Shown piece after piece: positions 1 to 9,131 of a DNA stretch of 64,000 nt. A program made the position numbers and the translations under genes. How positions within the stretch are numbered: position 1 is the stretch's first letter; each line of letters starts with the position of its first letter. The DNA is from Saprospiraceae bacterium (GTDB lineage Bacteria > Bacteroidota > Bacteroidia > Chitinophagales > Saprospiraceae), in contig JADJLN010000004.1 in assembly GCA_016710115.1 (NCBI GenBank), positions 186,001-250,000 of the forward strand. The letters run 5' to 3'. The notes under the pieces were generated by a model. It was given only the letters and a program-made list of their open reading frames with translations, was not told where the DNA came from and made no database searches.

Positions 1-822
1 ATATACACTCCGGAAGCAGGTACTTCGAATGTGACGGTACCATTGTGCGTCACACCGCCACTGGTGATCAATGCTGTCTGTGCGGGGTTGTTTTTTCGAT
101 AAATGAAAACGGAGTAGTTACTCCCGTCAAATTCAGGGAGTCCGCCCGTCACTAGAAATGAGCCACCAGCTGGTGATACTCCTGCACCGGTAATCTGAAG
201 ATTGCTATAGGTCAGTTCATTCAGGTATACAACAGAAAAAGCATCATTGATATTGACATCGACGCATGGGCCGGCACCGCTGCCTGGCGAGGTTTCTTCA
301 TATCCATTGGTCGCAAAATCATCTACAGTGATCGGGGCGAACCAGATCTGGACCGGAGCGCCGCCGTTGAAGAATGCCTGCAATCCGCCATCATTGACAA
401 AGGTCATATCCCCGTTTGGATTGGTTCCTGTGGTCACCCAAATTCCGGTTGGGGAGGGTGGGGTATCCAGAATACAGGGATCAGTAAGTACCGTTGCCAG
501 GTCCATGCCACCAATGCTTGGCGGACAACTGTAAAATGCATAGCCGATACCAGGAGTCGTCCCGGGATTCGGGTCCCCGCTCAGGTCGGCATCTCCATTG
601 TGATCAATCACCAGCGCATCCCCGAAACAAAGGATCAGTGGATCTGTGCTTGACTGCCACTGAAAGGGTCTGGTTACTTGTACCGGCATCATTGCAGGCA
701 CCTCGATTGTTCGCGTTGCTCTGGACCGGTCCATTGACATGGATGGGCTCGGGCCGCTGGCCAAAAACGGAAGTACTGAAAAGCAAACACAGCGCGAGCC
801 AGGGGGATATGCGTGGGATCAT
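1..822 (-). CDS. N-terminal part of a large secreted adhesin-like protein (runs off window; one frameshift)
   Basis: The gene starts at 822 with a clear signal peptide (MIPRISPWLALCLLFSTSVFGQ) and reads leftward past base 1, so the C-terminus is missing. After about 45 codons the frame changes near 697-702. From there a continuous frame reads ...SSTDPLILCFGDALVIDHNG and on to the window edge, with an aspartate/glycine-rich sequence typical of the N-termini of very large Bacteroidota cell-surface proteins (SprB/gliding-associated style). One extra base in the GG/CC pair near 701 would account for the shift. The family call rests on the style of the sequence and my memory of similar proteins, not on a defined catalytic motif. 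A role in surface adhesion or gliding is inference. Translational coupling to hutI is not evident. Confidence 0.6.
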
Positions 823-859
823 TGGAGGGATGTCTAAAACAAATACTGCAAAAACCGGG

Positions 860-867
860 CAAAAGTA
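860..867 (-). promoter_or_regulatory. Candidate -7 box TACTTTTG upstream of the adhesin-like gene
   Basis: On the minus strand TACTTTTG matches the Bacteroidota -7 consensus TAnnTTTG and lies 37 bases before the start codon at 822. A T-rich stretch lies upstream, but I see no clean TTTG -33 element, so this is a moderate candidate. Confidence 0.35.
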
Positions 868-906
868 CCCTCTCAGTGGTCATTCTTGAAAAAAAAGTTC
901 AGACCA

Positions 907-2229
907 TCAACGGAGAAGAAGCTGCTTTATTTCCGATTCCAGCGCGAAGTTCCAGTTATCCCTGACTTGAATCAAGTTTTTCATGTGAATTCTTTCCCAT
1001 CCAGGATGACTTTTTTCGATCCAGTTGCTGCCAAATGCATACGGAAGGTAGACCAGTGAAGGGACAGGCTGGGTCAGGATGAGGTTGGCTCGTTTTCCCG
1101 GAGCGATACTGCCCAGGTCGGATTGCATTTCCAGAGCACAGGCCGCGTTGATGGTTGTTGCATGGATGGCTTCTTCCGGTAACATCTTCATTTGTGTGCA
1201 AGCCAGCGCAATCACCAGCGGCATGTTGCCTGAAGGACTGGTCCCCGGATTGTAATCCGAGGCGAGCACTACGCCCAATCCCTTGTCGATCATGTTACGG
1301 GCCGGAGGATAATGGTCATGCAGAAAGAAGGGAGCAGAAGGCAAGAGTACTGGAAAAACTGTACTTGCCAGGAGGTCATCCATATCTGCATCGGTGACGA
1401 CTTCGAGATGATCGACCGATAAAGCCTGTTGTTGAATGGCCGTTTGGATACCACCAAAGCTGTAAAACTGATTGGTGTGGATTTTGCCCCGCATGCCGTA
1501 TTTCGCCCCGGCTTCCGGGATGCGCGCCATTTCATCCGGTTGGAAAAACGCTTTTTCACAAAAGGTGTCGATATAATCGGCGAGGCCCTCTGAGGCCACC
1601 TGCGGTAGCATTTCCTCGATGATCAGGCGAATATATTCTTCCCGGTTATTCCTGAATTCCCGGGGCAGAGCATGGGCAGCCAGAAAGGAAGCCTTGACAG
1701 GTATCAGGTCCTCTTCCTTCAACCGCCGGATGACACGAAGCATTTTGAGCTCGCTTTCCAGAGTCAGTCCGTACCCGGATTTGATTTCAATTGCTCCGGT
1801 ACCCTTGCCGATCACCTCCAGAAGCCGCTTTTTCGCGCCCTCGAATAACGTGTCCTCATCCGTTTCCCTGAGCCTGTCTGCCGAATTCAGGATGCCCCCA
1901 CCTCGAAGCGCAATCTCCTCATACGTCAGTCCCTCGAGCCGATAGCGAAACTCTTCCTCTCGGGTTTTGGCAAAAACAAGATGGGTGTGACTGTCGATCC
2001 ATGCTGGGAGAATATCGCCTCCCCGGGCATCCAGAGTGGATATTGGTTCATCAGGGCAATCTGGCATCCGACCGATTTGTTGGATGCGGCCACCTGCACA
2101 GAGGACCCAGCCATCTTCCAGGCGCCGGATCGTTCGCATCGCGGTTCCGGCTGTCCACCCCAGAGAAGCATCCGGATCATATTGCCAAATGGTTCCAATG
2201 TTTTTGATCAGCAGGGGAGTAGCAGACAT
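907..2229 (-). CDS. hutI: Imidazolonepropionase
   Basis: Third enzyme of histidine degradation: hydrolyses 4-imidazolone-5-propionate to N-formimino-L-glutamate in the cytoplasm. An amidohydrolase-superfamily metal site is visible: DSHTHLVF near the N-terminus, then AAHALP, KIHTNQF, VDHLEV and ASDYNPG in the expected order. About 440 residues, slightly longer than the usual 400-415. I chose the ATG at 2229 (MSATPLLIKN) over the upstream one at 2262, because the longer version would run into the terminator hairpin at 2261-2286. No hutH, hutU or hutG/F lies nearby, so the pathway genes must be elsewhere. A terminator separates it from the upstream thioredoxin gene, suggesting its own transcript. 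Confidence 0.93.
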   Translation of the reverse strand: MSATPLLIKNIGTIWQYDPDASLGWTAGTAMRTIRRLEDGWVLCAGGRIQQIGRMPDCPDEPISTLDARGGDILPAWIDSHTHLVFAKTREEEFRYRLEGLTYEEIALRGGGILNSADRLRETDEDTLFEGAKKRLLEVIGKGTGAIEIKSGYGLTLESELKMLRVIRRLKEEDLIPVKASFLAAHALPREFRNNREEYIRLIIEEMLPQVASEGLADYIDTFCEKAFFQPDEMARIPEAGAKYGMRGKIHTNQFYSFGGIQTAIQQQALSVDHLEVVTDADMDDLLASTVFPVLLPSAPFFLHDHYPPARNMIDKGLGVVLASDYNPGTSPSGNMPLVIALACTQMKMLPEEAIHATTINAACALEMQSDLGSIAPGKRANLILTQPVPSLVYLPYAFGSNWIEKSHPGWERIHMKNLIQVRDNWNFALESEIKQLLLR

Positions 2230-2260
2230 CACGGTCAGATTGTTCTGGCCCAAAAATAGC

Positions 2261-2286
2261 AAAGCCGGTCCTCCTGGACCGGCTTT
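2261..2286 (-). terminator. Intrinsic terminator after the thioredoxin-SPOR gene
   Basis: AAAGCCGGTCC and GGACCGGCTTT form a perfect 11-bp stem with a 4-base loop. On the minus strand it is followed by GCTATTTTTGG. It lies 37 bases after the stop of the gene ending at 2323 and just before hutI. Confidence 0.75.
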
Positions 2287-2322
2287 ACACTATCTCAAAA
2301 GCCAAAACTCAAATTGCATGGA

Positions 2323-3111
2323 TCAGGAGCGGTTCAAATCCCGGATATAGCCTGGAATTTTTGCTTCTGCCAGACGTGCCCGCCAGGCTTCTGCCTCGGC
2401 ACGAGTGGCGAAATGGCCGCTCATCAGTTTGTAAACAACAACATCATTGATTTCAGATTCTTCAAGATGGACAGTCCGGTCAGACAGGCTGTTGATTTCG
2501 AGAACCTTCGTAAGAACATTCGGGTACAGGGTGAACACACCGACCTGAACTGTAAAACCTGTTGCAGGAGGAGGTGAGATGCGGTCGGATGTGGCCTGGT
2601 TTGCTGGCGCAGTCCGCAGTACGTCTGTATATTCCGATCGTTCTGCTTTCTTGCCGGTGGTCTGCAACCCTGGCCCAGGTACTGGGGTCAAGCCAGCAGC
2701 CTGATCATTCAAGATAGAGATCAATTTGTCTGGTCCCAGGGATTCTTCTATCCGTTTGAGGACCTGACCTTCCTGATTCAGGATGATCATGGTCGGCAAG
2801 ACCTGGATCTGGTGATCATAAAACAGGACAAATCCGTCGGGTTGGTCTATGTCGGCTTCGACTGCGATATAGTTGGTTGCCAGTTCAGTCAGCACGCCCT
2901 GGTCCTGAAATGTGGTCGTCTCCATCCACCGGCAGGGTGTACACCAGGTCGCTTTAAAGACGATGAATACGTGCTTACCTTCGGCCCGGGCACGTTGAAA
3001 TGCCGTTTCTGCATTGGTCTCAAATTCGACAGCCGATTGTTCGGGACCCTGCCCGGCAAATCCGGTTGTTCCGATCAAAAGGAGTGAAGAAATGAGAGCC
3101 AGGCGAATCAT
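2323..3111 (-). CDS. Exported thioredoxin-like protein with C-terminal SPOR domain
   Basis: 262 residues. The N-terminus is a signal peptide (MIRLALISSLLLIGTTGFAG). A thioredoxin fold of the DUF255/DsbD-gamma type follows, with the active site ATWCTPC at Cys57/Cys60, then a cis-Pro loop at VLPTM. A proline-rich linker (about 150-185) leads to a SPOR-like domain (TVQVGVFTLYPN ... YKLMSGHFATRAEAEAW). SPOR domains bind denuded septal peptidoglycan in characterised proteins, so this pairing suggests a periplasmic thiol oxidoreductase localised to the wall or division site; that is inference. It is transcribed alone, divergent from fabH, with a terminator downstream. Confidence 0.85.
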   Translation of the reverse strand: MIRLALISSLLLIGTTGFAGQGPEQSAVEFETNAETAFQRARAEGKHVFIVFKATWCTPCRWMETTTFQDQGVLTELATNYIAVEADIDQPDGFVLFYDHQIQVLPTMIILNQEGQVLKRIEESLGPDKLISILNDQAAGLTPVPGPGLQTTGKKAERSEYTDVLRTAPANQATSDRISPPPATGFTVQVGVFTLYPNVLTKVLEINSLSDRTVHLEESEINDVVVYKLMSGHFATRAEAEAWRARLAEAKIPGYIRDLNRS

Positions 3112-3273
3112 CGGGGTGCGTTTGTTTCCTGTTGTACGGCAAACCCGATATTTTGATGCGGCAGGTGCCGTTTTTTCTCAACCTGTCCTGTTTGCTCCTC
3201 CTCAAGGACATCGAAATCTTGATGATTATTGGAATTCTGTACCTTCGATGCCCGATTGACAATACACTGACCT

Positions 3274-4259
3274 ATGACTACAAGAGCTGCGATTACCGGA
3301 GTAGGGGCTATGTGCCTGATTACATCCTGACCAATGCGGAATTGGAGACCATGGTGGAAACCACCGATGAGTGGATCTTTACCCGGACAGGTATCCGTGA
3401 ACGCCGCATTCTCAAGGAAGAAGGGAAGGGCTCTTCTGATATGGTGGTTCGCGCCATGGAGCGGTTGTTTGAACAAACCGGATTGAAACCTGAAGAAATT
3501 GACCTGTTGATCTGTGCGACGGTGACAGGTGATATGGTCTTTCCCGATACGGCAAACACGATCTGTGACAAAATCGGTGCAGTCAATGCCTACGGTTTTG
3601 ATATCAATGCTGCCTGTTCGGGATTCTTATATGCCATCCAGACAGGTGCCAAGTTCATCGAGTCTGGTACGCACAAAAAGGTGGTCGTGGCCGGTGTGGA
3701 CAAAATGTCGTCCATCCTCGACTATTCCGACCGAACCACCTGTGTCATTTTTGGCGACGGCGCCGGAGTAGTCCTTCTTGAACCGGATGCAACCGGATTT
3801 GGCATCTATGATGCCGTGCTCCGGGCAGATGGCAATGGCCGCCACTTTCTTCACATGAAGGCTGGCGGGTCTGTCAAGCCACCCACCATTGAGACTGTCC
3901 TTGCCCGCGAACACTATGTGTATCAGGAAGGGAAGACGGTTTTCAAATATGCTGTAAAAGGAATGGTGGATGCGGTTCAACAGGTGCTGGAACGAAACAA
4001 CCTGACCACCGATGATGTGCGTTGGCTTGTGCCCCATCAGGCAAATAAACGGATCATTACTTCAGTAGGCGAAGCATTGGGCTTCACGGAAGATCGCGTG
4101 ATGGTCAATATTGAGCGGTATGGCAATACGACAGCTGGAACGCTGCCGCTGTGTCTGTGGGATTATCGCGACCAGCTTAAACCCGGAGATTGGGTCGTTC
4201 TGACAGCGTTCGGTGGAGGGTTCACCTGGGGTGCTGTGTTGATCAGGTGGAAGGGTTGA
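3274..4259 (+). CDS. fabH: Beta-ketoacyl-ACP synthase III (one frameshift near start)
   Basis: Condenses acetyl-CoA (or a branched acyl-CoA) with malonyl-ACP to start type II fatty-acid synthesis. The start at 3274 reads MTTRAAITGVG, then the frame breaks in the GGGG run at 3304-3307. A fifth G would give GVGGYVPDYILTN, exactly the family N-terminus, and a 328-residue protein of normal length. Catalytic residues are present: Cys in NAACSGF (about residue 115), His in PHQANKRI and Asn in RYGNTTAGT. Longer upstream starts in the uninterrupted frame give a non-homologous leader and are rejected. FabH is normally indispensable, so a sequencing indel is more likely than loss. accB/accC lie downstream beyond efp, so fatty-acid initiation genes are clustered here. 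Confidence 0.93.
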
Positions 4260-4291
4260 GTCGATAACCGGGTAAATTCCCGATCAGATGT

Positions 4292-4657
4292 TCAGGATTG
4301 CTCTGGCTTGTATTTGACATTGATATGGATCCAGATCGATCTGGAAATCCGGAAAAACCAGACAAAGAGGAAGCCGGTGACGGCAAGGAGCAAAAGGAAA
4401 GAGGGAATCAACCCCCATCCGATCACCCAATGCACGATCGCCACAAAAGCGAGACAGAACCAGCCGGTGAGAATGTAGGACAGGAACATGGCACCGTAAT
4501 AAAATCCGGGTTCAGGAGAAAGGTTCTGGTTGCAGGTCGGGCAATGATCATGCATGGTGAACGGCTCCCGAAACGAGAAACTGCCGGTCGGAAACATCTT
4601 GGCCTGTCGACACCGCGGACAGGTCATGGCAAGGGTGCTGGAGACAAGGGTTTTCAT
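4292..4657 (-). CDS. DUF983 family membrane protein with zinc-ribbon N-terminus
   Basis: 121 residues. Two CxxC pairs (MTCPRCRQ at about 12-16 and HCPTCNQ at about 38-43) form a probable zinc ribbon. They are followed by GFYYGAMFLSY and two hydrophobic segments (about residues 55-75 and 80-105). This order matches DUF983 proteins of Bacteroidota, whose function is unknown to me. It is convergent with fabH and divergent from efp. Confidence 0.8.
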   Translation of the reverse strand: MKTLVSSTLAMTCPRCRQAKMFPTGSFSFREPFTMHDHCPTCNQNLSPEPGFYYGAMFLSYILTGWFCLAFVAIVHWVIGWGLIPSFLLLLAVTGFLFVWFFRISRSIWIHINVKYKPEQS

Positions 4658-4661
4658 GGGT

Positions 4662-4669
4662 CAAAGGTA
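4662..4669 (-). promoter_or_regulatory. Candidate -7 box TACCTTTG four bases before the DUF983 start codon
   Basis: Minus-strand TACCTTTG ends four bases before the ATG at 4657. If functional, transcription would begin at or next to the start codon (leaderless mRNA). No good -33 TTTG is visible. Confidence 0.35.
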
Positions 4670-4756
4670 GGCCATTCAACCGGGTAAGCGTCAGTGATCT
4701 TCTTCACAAACCGAATCAATTCTTTCCGGGTGTGAATAGTTATGGCGAAGGCACCC

Positions 4757-4764
4757 TATCTTTG
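4757..4764 (+). promoter_or_regulatory. Candidate -7 box TATCTTTG for efp-accB-accC
   Basis: TATCTTTG is a full match to TAnnTTTG, placed 23 bases before the efp ATG. A clear -33 element is not visible. Confidence 0.45.
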
Positions 4765-4787
4765 CACCCCGAACGAAAACAAATTCA

Positions 4788-5351
4788 ATGGCAAGTACGT
4801 CAGATATTCGCAATGGCATGTGTATCGAACTGAATGGAGACATCTATGCAGTTGTCGAATTTCAACATGTGAAACCGGGCAAGGGGAATGCCTTTGTCCG
4901 CACCAGGATCAAGAGCGTCACCACCGGAAAGGTGCTGGATCACACCATCCCAGCCGGTCACAAAGTGAACGATGTCCGTGTTGAACGTCGAAAATATCAG
5001 TTTCTCTACAAAGATGAAATGGGTTGCCATTTCATGGATAACGAATCCTTCGAACAGGTAGCGATTTCTGAAGATCTGATCGACAGCCCGCAATTTCTCA
5101 AGGAGGGAATGGATATTGAGATCATGTTTCATGCGGAAACAGAGCGGCCGTTGACTGCGGAATTGCCACAGCACCTGGTCGTTGAAGTGACCTATACTGA
5201 ACCGGGGGTAAAAGGTGATACCGCCACAAATACACTGAAACCGGCGACGGTAGAGACCGGAGCGGAGGTACGTGTACCACTTTTTATCGGTGTGGGCGAA
5301 CGGATCAAAATAGATACCAAGTCCGGTACGTATATTGAGCGAGCTAAATAA
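4788..5351 (+). CDS. efp: Translation elongation factor P
   Basis: 187 residues, normal for the family. EF-P relieves ribosome stalling at polyproline. The N-terminal KOW-like domain carries KPGKGNAFVR with Lys32 at the modification-site tip. The central OB domain follows, and the C-terminal domain has TATNTLKPATVETGAEVRVP, the family signature. It is the first gene of a tight run efp (9-base gap) accB (20-base gap) accC, an arrangement seen in other bacteria. Confidence 0.97.
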   Translation: MASTSDIRNGMCIELNGDIYAVVEFQHVKPGKGNAFVRTRIKSVTTGKVLDHTIPAGHKVNDVRVERRKYQFLYKDEMGCHFMDNESFEQVAISEDLIDSPQFLKEGMDIEIMFHAETERPLTAELPQHLVVEVTYTEPGVKGDTATNTLKPATVETGAEVRVPLFIGVGERIKIDTKSGTYIERAK

Positions 5352-5360
5352 ACAGGGATA

Positions 5361-5879
5361 ATGGATACGAAGGAAATTCATGAGCTGATCAAGTTGATCA
5401 ACAGAACGAATCTCGCTGAATTCAAATTGAAGGATGGCGAATTCGAGTTGACCATTCGGACAGAATCATTTTCGAAAGGACGAGTTGAAACAGTCATACC
5501 CGTGTCGGCACCCGTCTCCGCACCGGCTCATCAGGGGTATTCCTCTCCTGCACCTGTTTCTGCCGCACCTGCACCCGCATCTGCTCCGGAACAACCGGCA
5601 GCTGTTTCTGCACCGAAAGAGGTAAAGTCGAGCAATCTGGTTGAAGTGAAGTCCCCGATGGTGGGCACCTTCTACCGGTCGCCCTCGCCAGAAAAGGGAC
5701 CATTTGTTCAGGTTGGCGACCTGATCAAAAAAGGTGATGCGGTATGTATCATCGAGGCGATGAAATTGTTCAATGAGATCGAAACAGAGGTCACTGGCAA
5801 GATCGTCAAGGTTCTGGTGGAGGATGCCTCTCCGGTCGAATATGATCAGGCCCTCTTCCTGGTGGATCCCGCCGGATAA
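5361..5879 (+). CDS. accB: Biotin carboxyl carrier protein of acetyl-CoA carboxylase
   Basis: 172 residues. An N-terminal dimerisation region is followed by a Pro/Ala/Ser-rich flexible linker (about 45-90). A biotinyl domain with EAMKLFNEIE comes last; Lys135 in AMKL is the biotinylation site, and the thumb-containing SPMVGTFYRSPSPEKGPFV is present. It carries carboxybiotin between AccC and the carboxyltransferase in malonyl-CoA synthesis. Co-transcription with accC is likely. Confidence 0.97.
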   Translation: MDTKEIHELIKLINRTNLAEFKLKDGEFELTIRTESFSKGRVETVIPVSAPVSAPAHQGYSSPAPVSAAPAPASAPEQPAAVSAPKEVKSSNLVEVKSPMVGTFYRSPSPEKGPFVQVGDLIKKGDAVCIIEAMKLFNEIETEVTGKIVKVLVEDASPVEYDQALFLVDPAG

Positions 5880-5899
5880 GTTCACTCAATTCCGCCCGC

Positions 5900-7243
5900 A
5901 TGTTCAAAAAGATACTGATTGCCAACCGGGGCGAGATCGCTCTCCGGATCATTCGCACCTGCAAGGAAATGGGCATCAAAACGGTGGCCATATACAGCAC
6001 AGCCGATAGAGAAAGCCTCCATGTGCGCTTCGCAGATGAGGCCGTTTGTGTGGGTCCCCCTTCCAGCAAAGATTCCTATCTGAATATTCCGCGGATCATG
6101 GCTGCGGTTGAAATTACCAATGCAGACGCGATTCATCCCGGGTATGGATTCCTGGCTGAAAATGCCGACTTTGCTGAAGTGTGCCTGGAATACGGCATCA
6201 AATTTATTGGTCCGACGCCTTCCCAGATCAGGAAGATGGGCGACAAGATCACGGCCAAAGAGACCATGATCAAGGCGGGTGTGCCGGTTGTGCCCGGGTC
6301 TGAAGGGTTGATCAAGGACCTGAAACAAGGTCTGAAAACGGCAAAAGACATCGGTTACCCGGTCATTCTTAAGGCCACTGCCGGCGGTGGCGGAAAAGGT
6401 ATGCGCATCGTATGGAAACCAGAGGAGTTTGAGAAATCCTGGTCCATGGCCCGCAATGAGGCGCAGAATGCCTTCGGCAATGATGGGATGTATGTGGAGA
6501 AGTTCATTGAAGAACCACGCCATATCGAGATCCAGATCGTCGGGGACCAATTTGGCAATGTGTGCCATCTCTCCGAACGCGAGTGCTCCATCCAGCGCCG
6601 TCATCAGAAACTGATTGAAGAATCTCCTTCTCCGTTTGTGGATCAGGAACTTCGGGTAAAGATGGGCAATGCAGCGATCGCAGCCGGCAAGTGTATCAAC
6701 TATGAAGGTGTAGGAACAGTGGAATTTCTTGTCGACAAATACAAGAATTTCTACTTCATGGAAATGAACACTCGGATCCAGGTTGAACATCCCGTCACGG
6801 AAGAAGTGATCGATCATGACCTGATCAAAGAACAGATCAAAGTAGCCGCTGGCATTCCGATCAGTGGTGAGAATTATTTCCCTGTCATGCATGCCATCGA
6901 ATGCAGGATCAATGCGGAGGATCCCTATAATGACTTCCGCCCATCTCCGGGAAAGATCACCTCCTTTCACACCGCCAAAGGCCATGGCGTGCGCGTTGAC
7001 ACGCACGTTTACGCCGGGTATTCAGTGCCGCCATACTACGATAGTATGATCGCGAAACTGATTTGTCGCGCGCAAACAAGAGAGGAATGTATCAAGAAAA
7101 TGGAGCGAGCCTTGGAAGAATTTGTCGTTGAAGGGATCAAGACAACCATACCGTTTCACCGCAAACTGATGCGCAACGAATCGTTCCAGTCCGGTAATTT
7201 CCATACCGGATTCCTGAATGATTTTACCATGGAAGCTGATTAA
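5900..7243 (+). CDS. accC: Biotin carboxylase subunit of acetyl-CoA carboxylase
   Basis: 447 residues, the usual length. It carboxylates the biotin on AccB using ATP and bicarbonate. The N-terminal MFKKILIANRGEIALRII is diagnostic. The ATP-grasp glycine-rich loop is ATAGGGGKGMRIV. The active-site stretches HIEIQIVGDQ, ERECSIQRRHQK and EMNTRIQVEHPVTE are all present. The start (ATG at 5900) is 20 bases after accB. This gene reads through without a frameshift, unlike many neighbours. Confidence 0.98.
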   Translation: MFKKILIANRGEIALRIIRTCKEMGIKTVAIYSTADRESLHVRFADEAVCVGPPSSKDSYLNIPRIMAAVEITNADAIHPGYGFLAENADFAEVCLEYGIKFIGPTPSQIRKMGDKITAKETMIKAGVPVVPGSEGLIKDLKQGLKTAKDIGYPVILKATAGGGGKGMRIVWKPEEFEKSWSMARNEAQNAFGNDGMYVEKFIEEPRHIEIQIVGDQFGNVCHLSERECSIQRRHQKLIEESPSPFVDQELRVKMGNAAIAAGKCINYEGVGTVEFLVDKYKNFYFMEMNTRIQVEHPVTEEVIDHDLIKEQIKVAAGIPISGENYFPVMHAIECRINAEDPYNDFRPSPGKITSFHTAKGHGVRVDTHVYAGYSVPPYYDSMIAKLICRAQTREECIKKMERALEEFVVEGIKTTIPFHRKLMRNESFQSGNFHTGFLNDFTMEAD

Positions 7244-7261
7244 GGCCAGAATGGCCCGAAT

Positions 7262-9076
7262 ATGAAAGATCTTCGTCGCCTGCTTCGGCATTTGGCACCC
7301 TACAAGAATGAGGTAGGGTTGAACATCCTGTTCAACGTGCTGATGGCCCTGTTTACCGTGGTCTCCATCCCGGTGTTTATTCCCTTCTTCCGTATTCTTT
7401 TCGGAATGGAGGCCCCCCAGACGGAACGACCCGACGGCATCCATACGATCAGCGATGCCATTGACATGGCCAATTACAGTTTCAGCCAGATCCTCGCTGA
7501 ACATGGTGCCTCCCGTGCCCTCCTGCTGACCTGTCTGGTCCTGGTGGCCATGTTCTTCTTCAAGAATCTGTTCCGGTATCTGTCGATGTATTTCATTGCC
7601 CCCGTCCGCAATGGCATTGTCCGCGATATCCGCCAGGAGATTTTCGATCGGATGACCATACTCCCCCTGGACTATTTCTCCGAAGAACGAAAGGGGATCT
7701 GATGTCGCGAATCGTCGCGGATGTCCAGGAGATCGAATGGAGTATCCTCAATGTCCGGAAGCAGTCTTTCGGTCGCCGGTCATCATTTCCGGTTCACTTT
7801 TTCTGATGATCTACATGAGCCCGGGTTTGACCCTGGTCATTTTTGTCCTGATGATCTTCAGCGGTGTGATTATCGGCGGTATATCAAGCAGATTGCGTCG
7901 ACAATCCGGCGAATTGCAGGATATTCTGGGTGTCCTGGTGTCTACTGTAGAAGAAACTCTCGGTGGCTTGCGGGTTATCAAGGCATTCCGAGCTGAACGC
8001 TTTCAGCAGGGCTTATTTCGAAAAGTCAACGAATCTTATCGGGATACCCAAACCAGGATCATTCGCCGTCGGGATCTTTCCTCTCCGCTGTCCGAATTTC
8101 TGGGTATCGGCGTCATCGCCATCCTCTTGTGGTACGGTGCGCAACGGATTTTTGCCGGTGAACTCGGCGCCGAAGCATTCATGGCTTTTCTCCTGGCATT
8201 TTACAATGTCATCGAACCGATGAAGAGCCTGACCAATGCCTATTACAATATTCAGAAAGGACTGGCGGCTGTGGACCGCGTCGACAAGATTCTGGATGTA
8301 CCCGGTGGTATGCCCGAACGATCCGATCCGATCCCGATCCGGGAAATCAGGGAGGGGCTCCGGTTTGAACAGGTCTCCTTTTCCTACCCCAAAGCGGAAC
8401 AGGCGGCCTTGAAGGGGATCGATTTTTTTCTGCCAAAAGGGAAGACAGTCGCTCTTGTCGGTCTTTCGGGTGCCGGAAAATCCACCATCGCCGATCTAAT
8501 TCCGCGGTTTTATGATGTGACGGAAGGTAAGATTACCATTGATGGTACTGATATTCGGGATGCCCGTGTGGAAGATGTCAGGGGGCTGCTGGGGATCGTT
8601 ACCCAGGAAGCCATCCTGTTTCATGAATCCGTCAGGAACAATATTACGTTTGGATTGCAGGCGACAGATGAAGCAGTCATTGAAGCCGCCCGACTGGCCC
8701 ATGCAGCCGAGTTCATCGAGCTGCTGCCTGAGGGATATGACTTCAATATCGGTGATCGGGGAGGGAAACTCAGCGGAGGCCAGCGACAACGGTTGACCAT
8801 TGCAAGGGCTCTTTTGCGCAATCCACAACTGCTTATCCTCGACGAAGCAACCTCAGCCCTGGATTCCGAATCGGAACGCCTGGTACAGGAAGCCCTGGAT
8901 GTATTACTGGCTGACCGAACGGCACTGGTGATCGCTCACCGCCTCAGCACCATCCGGCGTGCCGATGAAATTCTGGTCCTCCGCGACGGTGCCATTGTCG
9001 AACGGGGTACTCACGACGAGCTGATCAACAAAAAGGAGAATACAGTAAACTGGTCGCCCTCCAGGGCTTGAGCTAG
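7262..9076 (+). CDS. ABC transporter, fused permease/ATPase exporter half (three frameshifts)
   Basis: MsbA/LmrA-type half transporter: an N-terminal six-helix permease domain followed by an ATPase domain with GLSGAGKST (Walker A), LSGGQRQRL (signature), LLILDEATSALD (Walker B) and an H-loop in VIAHRLSTI. Three single-base losses break it: in GGGG at 7693-7696 (restores RKGDLMSRIVADVQEIEW), near CC 7755-7756 (restores ILNVxEAVFRSPV), and near 9035-9040 (restores EYSKLVALQGLS, stop TAG at 9074-9076). Repaired, it encodes 605 residues, a normal size. The substrate is unknown; lipid or drug export is the family norm. It starts 18 bases after accC and may belong to that transcript. Confidence 0.88.
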
Positions 9077-9103
9077 GCCATGCGCGGTATCCTTTTCTTC
9101 TGC

Positions 9104-9111
9104 TATCTTTG
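9104..9111 (+). promoter_or_regulatory. Candidate -7 box TATCTTTG
   Basis: Full match to TAnnTTTG, 20 bases before the ATG of the T9SS cargo gene at 9132. No convincing -33 element. Confidence 0.45.
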
Positions 9112-9131
9112 AGAAAATTATCTACCTGTCT

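Noticed and set aside
5882..7006. 374-codon open frame on the minus strand opposite accC
   Set aside because: It is fully antisense to a perfect biotin carboxylase and its translation has no conserved motif; long antisense frames are expected from codon bias.
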